A stretch of 10,097 bases of DNA from Clostridia bacterium (GTDB taxonomy: Bacteria; Bacillota; Clostridia; Oscillospirales; Acutalibacteraceae), in assembly GCA_017454565.1 (NCBI GenBank), contig JAFTCS010000038.1:1-10097 (forward strand), read 5' to 3'. Both the position numbers and the translations under genes were made by a program. Numbering within the stretch: the stretch's first letter is position 1; each line of letters opens with the position of its first letter. Under the pieces are notes generated by a model, which was not told the DNA's origin, did not search any database, and saw only the letters and a program-made list of their open reading frames with translations. Shown here one piece after another: positions 1-5,174 of the stretch.

Positions 1-111
1 ATTGAGCCTTGCACTGAGCTTCGGCGCAGCTCAATCACCTATGATATTGCCCCACCGCAGGACGGAGAACATACAAAACTGAGGGTGCTTGATTGTGGAT
101 ATGCTGAATAA
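1..111 (+). CDS. C-terminal end of an unidentified protein (partial)
   Basis: An open frame runs from the window edge to a TAA at 109-111, giving the last 36 residues of a protein (ending LRVLDCGYAE). The family is not recognisable from so short a tail. The reading is supported by its position: a terminator-like hairpin follows within ten bases and the next gene converges from the other strand. A second frame is open to about base 80, so the frame choice is likely but not certain. Confidence 0.5.
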   Translation: MEPCTELRRSSITYDIAPPQDGEHTKLRVLDCGYAE

Positions 112-116
112 GAAAT

Positions 117-146
117 GGATAGCCGTCTGATGAGGACGGTCTATCC
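117..146. terminator. Hairpin terminator between convergent genes
   Basis: GGATAG-CCGTC pairs with GACGG-T-CTATCC: 11 base pairs with one bulged T and a 7-base loop. On the plus strand it is followed by a T-rich stretch (GTTTGATTCGATTTTT). It lies between the stop of the left-edge gene and the stop of the minus-strand transporter, so it probably serves both. Confidence 0.65.
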
Positions 147-162
147 GTGTTTGATTCGATTT

Positions 163-852
163 TTACTGTACAGACTGCCTTTTCTTCATTCGCTGCCAGC
201 TTATAAAGCCGTATATGTCATTGACAAGGAACACGACAAAGCATATTAGAACCGAAATGTAATGTATATCTTCTATGCTTGCTAAAGTCCAAAGTACAAT
301 CAGCAATATATCATTTGCTGCGTAAGCGACCGCAAAAAACGGTATCCTGCGAAAAGTAAGATAAACTGCTATAAAACTTGTCGTTACGGATAGTGTACTC
401 GGAATGAGATTGGCTGTATGAAAATACCTCAAGATAAAGTAAAACAGCACAGTAACCGAAGCAGTAAGGAACAGCATAAAAACAGTTTCACTCTTGCAGA
501 TACTCCCGACCTTAACTTCAGATTTCTTCCCATTAAAAGGATTTTTGAGCCATGATACCAAAGCAATGACTGCCATAGGCATTGTCATACCAATATAAGT
601 AATCATTTCGCCGTAATAAGAGAATGAGTACGAAATGATACCGTAAAGCACGCTGAATGTGACCATCAGAACCTGACCTATAGGATTTCCCTTAGCGTTG
701 AAGATCAATGAAGTCACACCAATCAATGAAGCGACCAGCGATAAGTAGTTTGTCCTGTCGAAAGCGAAAAAAGCTGTTATAACAAGCAATACTGACGAAA
801 GCCATAATGCTATTTCAAATCTTGAAAAATAGGTGGTTATTCTGTTGAGCAT
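163..852 (-). CDS. pnuC: PnuC-family vitamin transporter (nicotinamide riboside/mononucleotide type)
   Basis: A 229-residue integral membrane protein with about seven or eight hydrophobic segments (roughly residues 13-30, 38-56, 63-78, 84-102, 124-143, 153-168, 172-190 and 199-217) and a basic C-terminus (RMKKRQ). The C-terminal half has the family-typical stretches AYAANDILLIVLW and NDIYGFISWQRM. PnuC-family proteins move nicotinamide riboside by facilitated diffusion, with trapping by cytoplasmic phosphorylation; close relatives (PnuT, PnuX) carry thiamine or riboflavin, so the exact substrate is open. The start at 852 is chosen because GGAGG (860-864) lies 7 bases upstream. A start 12 codons further up would lie inside the leader terminator. 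The gene is single, transcribed away from the broken regulator to its right, and probably controlled by its leader. Confidence 0.88.
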   Translation of the reverse strand: MLNRITTYFSRFEIALWLSSVLLVITAFFAFDRTNYLSLVASLIGVTSLIFNAKGNPIGQVLMVTFSVLYGIISYSFSYYGEMITYIGMTMPMAVIALVSWLKNPFNGKKSEVKVGSICKSETVFMLFLTASVTVLFYFILRYFHTANLIPSTLSVTTSFIAVYLTFRRIPFFAVAYAANDILLIVLWTLASIEDIHYISVLICFVVFLVNDIYGFISWQRMKKRQSVQ

Positions 853-864
853 ATCGTTTCCTCC

Positions 865-922
865 AAAATAAAAAGCATCCGAACACACATCTTCTAAGAC
901 CTAACGATGTGTATCGAATGCT
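865..922 (-). terminator. Intrinsic terminator inside the pnuC leader
   Basis: Read on the minus strand, AGCATTCGA-T-ACACATC (922 to 906) pairs with GATGTGT-G-TTCGGATGCT (891 to 874): about 16 pairs with a 14-base loop. TTTTTATTTT follows directly (873 to 865). The ribosome binding site begins one base later, so termination here would silence pnuC. A terminator between promoter and start codon is the usual expression platform of a riboswitch or attenuator. Confidence 0.85.
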
Positions 923-977
923 TACGCATACTACCCGGTGGCAGTTTATAGTTGTTTTTTTCGCAGTTTTTGTCCGC
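918..977 (-). promoter_or_regulatory. Upstream part of the pnuC leader, candidate sensor
   Basis: Between the predicted transcription start (about 977) and the terminator, two small hairpins are visible. One is CTGCC-accg-GGTAG (944 to 931). The other is ATGC-GTAA-GCAT, a GNRA-type loop (929 to 918), whose 3' arm overlaps the first bases of the terminator stem. The rest is A-rich and unstructured. I do not recognise a known riboswitch; the thymine-box (TPP) signature CTGAGA and the FMN element are absent. The role as a sensor is inferred only from its place upstream of the leader terminator. Confidence 0.4.
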
Positions 978-983
978 CTATTC

Positions 984-1012
984 ATTATAACATAAACTCT
1001 CGAAAAAGTCAA
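984..1012 (-). promoter_or_regulatory. Sigma-A promoter of pnuC
   Basis: TTGACT (1012 to 1007), a 17-base spacer and TATAAT (989 to 984) on the minus strand. The predicted start near 977 gives a leader of about 125 bases. Confidence 0.85.
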
Positions 1013-1041
1013 TTAGTAAGCCCTTTTTTACGCCCTTTTCA

Positions 1042-1070
1042 TTGCAATATACCGCCATTTGTGCTATAAT
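1042..1070 (+). promoter_or_regulatory. Sigma-A promoter of the broken MarR-type gene
   Basis: TTGCAA (1042-1047), a 17-base spacer and TATAAT (1065-1070), divergent from the pnuC promoter. The sequence CTATA-n7-TATAG (1064-1080) overlaps the -10 region and could be a regulator half-site pair. Confidence 0.75.
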
Positions 1071-1102
1071 CAGGATATAGAGCAGATCGGAGGTGAACTG
1101 CA

Positions 1103-1228
1103 ATGGATAACGAAAACGAAGAATTAGTAAACCGATCATTATGCAATCGTATCAAATCAATGAACCGTGCCGACAGTGGAGCGTGTGCTTGCGCCCTTTC
1201 TTCACAAGCCCCGACACAGCGGAATTGA
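1103..1228 (+). pseudogene. N-terminal stub of a MarR-type regulator (broken)
   Basis: The start codon has an excellent ribosome binding site (GGAGGTGA, 1089-1096, spacing 6) and its own promoter. The frame gives 41 residues, beginning with the acidic stretch MDNENEELVNRSL. About the first 22 residues resemble the short N-terminal helix of MarR-family repressors. From about 1169 on the sequence is out of character (a Cys/Ala-rich run) because the DNA there is the reverse complement of a MarR winged-helix region. The functional gene appears to have been cut about 22 codons in. It might instead be expressed as a small peptide; the regulator assignment rests on the neighbouring fragment. Confidence 0.5.
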
Positions 1229-1355
1229 TCGTCTGCTTCGGGAACAGCATCAATTCTATCAGGTCTTGCTGAGAAAGCGGCTCCTCGGCATTTTGCAGAT
1301 AATACAGCGCCCACATCGAGCAGGCGGAAAGTCCGGAGGCTGCCGCATCAGCAAC
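1152..1355 (-). pseudogene. MarR-family winged-helix fragment, inverted
   Basis: Minus-strand translation from 1355 gives about 54 residues that read as the DNA-binding core of a MarR-type repressor. It has the helix run ASGLSACSMWALYYL, then LSQQDLIELM and the recognition helix PKQTINSAVSGLVKKG. After the KKG (1194) the match stops and the frame continues to a TGA at 1152-1154 without the beta wing. An in-frame TGA lies just upstream, and there is no start codon or ribosome binding site. Both the N-terminus and the C-terminal helices are missing in this orientation. The missing N-terminus appears on the plus strand immediately to the left, which suggests that this segment was flipped inside an originally plus-strand gene. 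Confidence 0.7.
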
Positions 1356-1413
1356 CGACCGAGATCAAATACTTTTTATCGAACTATACGTTCTGAGCAT
1401 AGCAAAGTATAGA

Positions 1414-1452
1414 ATGTAAGCATTTTACATATCGAGTTAACTATGCTATAAT
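1414..1452 (+). promoter_or_regulatory. Promoter with overlapping operator-like inverted repeat
   Basis: TTTACA (1424-1429), a 17-base spacer and TATAAT (1447-1452) form a sigma-A promoter for the monooxygenase/decarboxylase operon. The perfect inverted repeat ATGTAA-gcatt-TTACAT (1414-1430) covers the -35 box, a typical repressor placement. A second pair, CTATAC-n17-GTATAG (1384-1412), lies just upstream. The MarR-type regulator fragment next door is a natural candidate for the former binding protein. Confidence 0.75.
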
Positions 1453-1511
1453 GAGTACAAGGATCTATCAAGTTTTATTGTATACGGAGCATCAGGAAAG
1501 CGAGGGTCGAT

Positions 1512-1844
1512 ATGAGTATAACTATAAACATCTACTACATAGGGGAAAACGGGAACGCCCGTAATTTCGCAGAAGAAATGATAAAAAGCGGTACTGTGGA
1601 CAAGATACGGAGCGAGCAAGGCAACCTTCGCTATGAGTATTTTCAGCCCTTTGATGAGCCTGAAACGGTACTGCTGATTGATCAGTGGTCAAGCCAGGAC
1701 GCAATTGATGTCCATCACGCTTCGCCAATGATGCGGACAATTACAGAGCTTAGGGAGAAGTACGGGCTGAAAATGAAAGTCGAGAGGTATATCTCCGATG
1801 AGGATGGTATACCCGATAAGGATAAACAATTTATTGTGAAATAG
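1512..1844 (+). CDS. Putative quinol monooxygenase, ABM superfamily
   Basis: A 110-residue protein of the antibiotic biosynthesis monooxygenase (ABM, YgiN-like) dimeric alpha/beta-barrel type. Visible family features are the first strand (TINIYYI), the helix ARNFAEEMI, the strand LRYEYFQP and the C-terminal block ETVLLIDQWSSQDAIDVHHAS, where D57, W59 and H69 fit the conserved D-x-W...A...H pattern. A polar tail follows after residue 95. Members act on quinols or are of unknown substrate and use no cofactor. The start has GAGGG (1502-1506) five bases upstream. The next gene begins 11 bases after the stop, so the two form an operon, and a redox or quinone stress role is inferred from that pairing. 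Confidence 0.85.
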   Translation: MSITINIYYIGENGNARNFAEEMIKSGTVDKIRSEQGNLRYEYFQPFDEPETVLLIDQWSSQDAIDVHHASPMMRTITELREKYGLKMKVERYISDEDGIPDKDKQFIVK

Positions 1845-1855
1845 GAGGTGCCGCT

Positions 1856-2611
1856 ATGGCTGAGAAGATAGTACAGACCGCAGGACGGGATGCCCTCGGT
1901 GAGTTCGCTCCCGAATTTGCACATTTCAATGATGACATTCTGTTCGGGGAGAACTGGAACAACACGGATATCGATCTGAAAACACGAAGCATTATTACGG
2001 TGGTCGCTCTCATGTCGCAGGGTGTGACCAGCGATGCGCTGAAATTCCACCTGATGAATGCGAAAAATCACGGTGTATCTCAGAAGGAAATCGCAGCGAT
2101 CATCACCCACACGGCTTTCTATGCAGGCTGGCCGCACGCTTGGGCGGTATTTGGTCTTGCAAAAGAGGTATGGAACGAGAAGTCGCCCGAAATGACCGAC
2201 AAGGATAGGTATCAGAACAAGATATTCTTCCCCATAGGCGAGCCTAACCCTTACGGCGATTTCTTTGTTGGGCAGAGCTATCTTGCACCAGTTTCCACTG
2301 AACAGCTTGCGGTTTTCAATGTGACCTTCGAGCCTGCCTGCCGCAACAACTGGCATAACCACCACGCAAAAAGTGGCGGCGGTCAGATGCTTATCTGTGT
2401 CGGCGGTCGAGGATATTATCAGGAATGGGGCAAGCAAGCGAGGGAGCTTCACCCGGGAGATATTGTGAATATCCCTGCAAATGTCAAGCACTGGCACGGT
2501 GCTGCGCCCGATTCGTGGTTCTCACATCTTGCGATAGAGATCGAGGGCGAGGACGGCAGAACGGAGTGGTGCGAGGCTGTTTCCGACGAGGATTACAACA
2601 AGCTAAAATAA
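1856..2611 (+). CDS. Carboxymuconolactone decarboxylase-cupin fusion protein
   Basis: A 251-residue two-domain protein. Residues about 10-108 are an all-helical carboxymuconolactone decarboxylase (AhpD-like) domain, with RSIITVVALMSQG, the NHGVSQKEIAAIITHTAFYAG helix pair and GWPHAWAV. The CxxC of true AhpD peroxidase partners is absent. Residues about 122-232 are a cupin barrel with a motif 1 variant (W166-H-N-H-H170 ... Q177) and a motif 2 (GDIVNIPANVKHWHGA), so H167, H169 and H212 are likely metal ligands. The start has AGGAGGTG directly after the upstream stop. Such fusions are common in Clostridia and Bacteroides beside MarR/MerR regulators and small redox proteins; the substrate is unknown. 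A terminator follows. Confidence 0.9.
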   Translation: MAEKIVQTAGRDALGEFAPEFAHFNDDILFGENWNNTDIDLKTRSIITVVALMSQGVTSDALKFHLMNAKNHGVSQKEIAAIITHTAFYAGWPHAWAVFGLAKEVWNEKSPEMTDKDRYQNKIFFPIGEPNPYGDFFVGQSYLAPVSTEQLAVFNVTFEPACRNNWHNHHAKSGGGQMLICVGGRGYYQEWGKQARELHPGDIVNIPANVKHWHGAAPDSWFSHLAIEIEGEDGRTEWCEAVSDEDYNKLK

Positions 2612-2659
2612 ACGAAGCTATCCGTTGTATGAACTGAATTACATTATCAAATGGCATAA

Positions 2660-2686
2660 AAACGCCGCAGCCAAGCTGCGGCGTTT
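2660..2686. terminator. Bidirectional hairpin terminator
   Basis: AAACGCCGCAG-ccaag-CTGCGGCGTTT is a perfect 11-pair stem with a 5-base loop. The T-run is short on the plus strand (TTTCG) and longer on the minus strand (TTTTTATG). It closes the plus-strand operon ending at 2611 and also lies downstream of the decayed minus-strand gene. Confidence 0.85.
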
Positions 2687-2878
2687 CGTATGTAACAAGA
2701 ATGAGAATAAACTATTTGAACCTGCAAAGAAAAGATGATCGGTCTCTGCAAAAACTACAGCGGATAACAGATAAACGGTGCAGACGCTGTTATCGCCATA
2801 ATGGTTAAAAAGGACAGACAGAACCCTTGATAGAGGATGCAGTGCAGGGGAGTTGCGCAACAATTCCTTAGAGTGAAC
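2687..2878. other. Intergenic stretch, no supported gene
   Basis: No open frame here has a ribosome binding site or a recognisable family. A 10-base palindrome, GTTGCGCAAC, lies at about 2851-2860, near the end of the decayed minus-strand gene. This may be the lost 3' part of that gene or an inserted non-coding piece; nothing in the sequence decides between them. Confidence 0.4.
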
Positions 2879-3612
2879 TCATAGCAGTATCCACACTCCG
2901 AGATAGCCATTTTCGTTGCCGTCGCCGTGAACTCTCACATCAGCATCCCTCGCCGAGATGTTTGCGACCCCGTCATAAGAACCAAAGCAGACTACGCTGA
3001 CACCGTTGCCGACGAGATCGAGTTTGCCGCCGATCACGCTGATGCCTTCACCTGTGCTCCTTTCGCCGCCAAGACAAGTTATCTTCTCGCCGGAAGCGTG
3101 TACTGAGACCGTTCCGTTCGTTTCGATCCGGATAGTACCGTAGGGATCGTTGTAGCTCGAGCCGATGCCTACAGCGTAATTGCGTGTATTGTTTATGCGA
3201 AGATCTCTGCCGCCCCTCACTGTCAGGCTCGCTGACGCAGGAACTAGAATACCCTCCTTATCAAGAGTGTTATTACTGTTGAGTATAAGCTCGAGCCTTT
3301 TTCTGTCGCCGAGCCTTATCGTCGGTTCCTCAATGCCCTTGATATTTATGTTGTTCACTGTCAGCTGTGCGTTAGCACCGTCAGCGCAGTATATTGCGAA
3401 ATCTATGTTGTGTGAAGCCTCACCGTTGAGTGTATAGCTGCCATACGGAAAAATTTCTCAGAGGTCTTACGAACCACTGTATCGAGTATTTCCTCATTAT
3501 CAGCTGAGTCAATGACAACGAACTGATCCTCCGATATACGGGCGATCTGTTCAGCTTCCGGATCAGCGCTGCGCAGTGCGTTTGCAATAGTCTTAACTAT
3601 TTCCTCAATAAA
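2879..3612 (-). pseudogene. Decayed GGDEF-like / beta-helix carbohydrate-binding protein
   Basis: Two fragments lie head to tail in different frames. The first (3612 down to about 3448) gives VKTIANALR ... QIARISEDQFVVI ... ILDTVVRKTSEKFF. This matches the second half of a GGDEF domain, but with SEDQF where GGDEF belongs, so it was catalytically degenerate. The second (3457 to 2879) gives YGSYTLNGEASHN ... RLGDRKRLELILNSNNTLDKEGI ... YAVGIGSSY ... ISVIGGKLDLVGNGVSVVCFGSYDG. This is a repetitive Gly/Asn-rich beta-helix of the Cthe_2159-like 'carbohydrate-binding' type seen in clostridial surface proteins. The frame change falls at or near the run AAATTTTTCCG (about 3447-3457), a likely indel. 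No start codon with a ribosome binding site exists, and the protein stops soon after HGDGNEN. The gene therefore lost its 5' end, gained a frameshift and is probably truncated. The GTG at 3358 lacks a ribosome binding site and is internal to the domain. Confidence 0.7.
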
Positions 3613-3652
3613 CTATCTTTACAAGCTGTATCATTCTGACTTTTCTGCTATC

Positions 3653-3681
3653 ATTCTATCACAAATTTTCTCAGCGGTCAA
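3653..3681 (-). promoter_or_regulatory. Promoter left upstream of the decayed gene
   Basis: On the minus strand TTGACC (3681 to 3676), a 17-base spacer and TAGAAT (3658 to 3653). It points into the GGDEF-like remnant about 40 bases away, so the remnant may still be transcribed. Confidence 0.65.
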
Positions 3682-3780
3682 CTGATTTTAATAACATAAA
3701 CTGTCTTTATTTCCTTATATTCCTTTACAATGTCGGTATCAAAGGACGGCAGAGGACTTTAACATGTGTAAGTTTTGGGG

Positions 3781-3809
3781 TTGCATTTTCGGCGTCAATG
3801 TGATATAAT
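3781..3809 (+). promoter_or_regulatory. Sigma-A promoter of galE
   Basis: TTGCAT (3781-3786), a 17-base spacer and TATAAT (3804-3809). The leader is short (about 35 bases) and carries no structured element. The rest of the stretch from 3682 to 3780 shows nothing recognisable. Confidence 0.8.
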
Positions 3810-3848
3810 ATGATCATAATTTAAGATATCTGTCTGGAGGTAATACTT

Positions 3849-4859
3849 ATGAATAAAATACTGGTTACAGGCGGCGCCGGATTTATAGGCAGCCACACCT
3901 GCGTTGAGCTTCTCGATTCGGGATACGATATTGTTATCGTTGACAATTTCTCAAACTCAAAGCCCGAGGCTCTTGAGAGAATAAAGAAGATAACAGGAAA
4001 GACCTTTGATTTCTATCAGGCTGACCTGCTTGATCTTCCGGCTGTCGAGAAGATATTTGAAGAAAACAAGATCGATGCGGTCATCCACTTTGCAGGTCTC
4101 AAGGCCGTAGGCGAGTCTGTTGAAAAGCCGGTGGAGTATTACCACAATAATATAACCGGAACACTCATGCTTATAAAGGCAATGCAGAAATACGGCTGCA
4201 AGAAGATCGTTTTCTCGTCCTCTGCTACTGTTTACGGCCCTGTCAACAAGGCACCCTACACGGAGGATATGCCGACTTCCGCAACAAACCCTTACGGCTA
4301 CACCAAGGTAATGATCGAGCAGATCCTTCGTGATGTCTGCGTTTCTGATCCTGAATGGTCGGTTTCGCTGCTTCGTTATTTCAATCCTATCGGAGCTCAC
4401 AAGAGCGGCCTTATCGGTGAGGATCCTAACGGAATACCCAATAATCTCCTGCCTTACATCTGCCAGGTGGCTGTCGGAAAGCTTGAAAAGCTGGGGATCT
4501 TCGGCGATGACTATGATACTCCCGACGGAACCGGTGTCAGAGACTATATCCACGTTGTTGATCTTGCGAAGGGTCATCTTTGTGCGCTTAAATACGTTCT
4601 TGAAAACAAGGGCGCAGACGCTGTAAACCTTGGAACAGGAAAAGGATCCAGCGTTTATGATGTTCTTCACAGCTTTGAGAAAGCCTGCGGCAAGAAGCTG
4701 CCTTATGCGGTAAAGCCCAGAAGAGCAGGGGATATTGCAACCTGCTATGCTGACACTAAGAAGGCTAAGGAAGTTTTCGGCTGGACAGCACAGTTCGGTC
4801 TTGATGAGATGACAGCAGACAGCTGGAACTTTATCAAGAACAACCCTAACGGCCTTTGA
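3849..4859 (+). CDS. galE: UDP-glucose 4-epimerase
   Basis: A 336-residue extended short-chain dehydrogenase/reductase of normal GalE length. It interconverts UDP-glucose and UDP-galactose in the cytoplasm (Leloir pathway and supply of sugar nucleotides for envelope polysaccharides). The NAD-binding glycine motif GGAGFIGSH is at residues 8-16 and HFAGLKAVGES at 80-90. The catalytic set is complete: S124 in VFSSSATVYG and Y149/K153 in NPYGYTK, at the same numbers as in E. coli GalE. N179 in RYFNPIGAH and the RDYIHVVDLA motif (231-240) bind the UDP-sugar. The start has GGAGG (3836-3840) 8 bases upstream. The gene stands alone between its own promoter and terminator. Confidence 0.97.
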   Translation: MNKILVTGGAGFIGSHTCVELLDSGYDIVIVDNFSNSKPEALERIKKITGKTFDFYQADLLDLPAVEKIFEENKIDAVIHFAGLKAVGESVEKPVEYYHNNITGTLMLIKAMQKYGCKKIVFSSSATVYGPVNKAPYTEDMPTSATNPYGYTKVMIEQILRDVCVSDPEWSVSLLRYFNPIGAHKSGLIGEDPNGIPNNLLPYICQVAVGKLEKLGIFGDDYDTPDGTGVRDYIHVVDLAKGHLCALKYVLENKGADAVNLGTGKGSSVYDVLHSFEKACGKKLPYAVKPRRAGDIATCYADTKKAKEVFGWTAQFGLDEMTADSWNFIKNNPNGL

Positions 4860-4872
4860 TAGTAATACCAGT

Positions 4873-4905
4873 CACCCGTGACAAACTCTGTCACGGGTGC
4901 TTTTT
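4873..4905 (+). terminator. Rho-independent terminator of galE
   Basis: CACCCGTGACA-aactc-TGTCACGGGTG, a perfect 11-pair stem with a 5-base loop, followed by CTTTTT. It starts 14 bases after the galE stop. Confidence 0.95.
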
Positions 4906-4988
4906 GTGCAATATTACTTTTTTGCTTTAATTATTCCGACTGTTTGTCTAATAAAATATACAAAAATAAAAAATACACCAAATTCCTA

Positions 4989-5017
4989 TTGACATTATCG
5001 GAAATGTATGCTATACT
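4989..5017 (+). promoter_or_regulatory. Sigma-A promoter of the sulfhydrylase gene
   Basis: Consensus TTGACA (4989-4994), a 17-base spacer and TATACT (5012-5017). The predicted start near 5024 leaves a leader of about 150 bases before the gene, containing a short ORF but no SAM-box, T-box or clear terminator hairpin. Confidence 0.85.
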
Positions 5018-5064
5018 CTAAGCACAGTTAAACGCTAGGAAATATATGAATTTGAGGTGAGCAC

Positions 5065-5109
5065 ATGAAACCTTATGTTTTGACCCTCTTATCCGATTCA
5101 CGAATGTGA
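5065..5109 (+). CDS. Short leader ORF upstream of the sulfhydrylase gene
   Basis: ATG with GAGGTG about 6 bases upstream encodes the 14-residue peptide MKPYVLTLLSDSRM, ending 65 bases before the sulfhydrylase start. It lies within the predicted leader mRNA. It could be a regulatory leader peptide, but it has no run of Met or Cys codons apart from a final Met codon, and no attenuator hairpin follows. It may equally be a chance ORF; no homology is recognised. Confidence 0.35.
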   Translation: MKPYVLTLLSDSRM

Positions 5110-5174
5110 AGATATACAGCATTCAAACGGTAAGATACATTTAATTTATTATAATCAGAAAGAGGTAATTAAAT

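Noticed and set aside
1..35. Inverted repeats at the window edge (ATTGAGC...GCTCAAT and TGAGCT-n7-AGCTCA)
   Set aside because: They lie inside the open frame of the left-edge gene, have no T-tract and the stems are short, so a functional role cannot be supported.
2639..2863. Minus-strand ORF of 74 codons starting with TTG
   Set aside because: No ribosome binding site, no recognisable family, unlikely composition, and its 3' end runs into the terminator hairpin.
3957..4670. Long minus-strand ORF antisense to galE
   Set aside because: It is a by-product of codon use in galE, whose own frame has a complete catalytic set; the antisense frame has no start signals or family features.
5150..5155. 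Second TATAAT close to the metY start
   Set aside because: The matching -35 position reads ACGGTA, which is poor, and the stretch is simply AT-rich.
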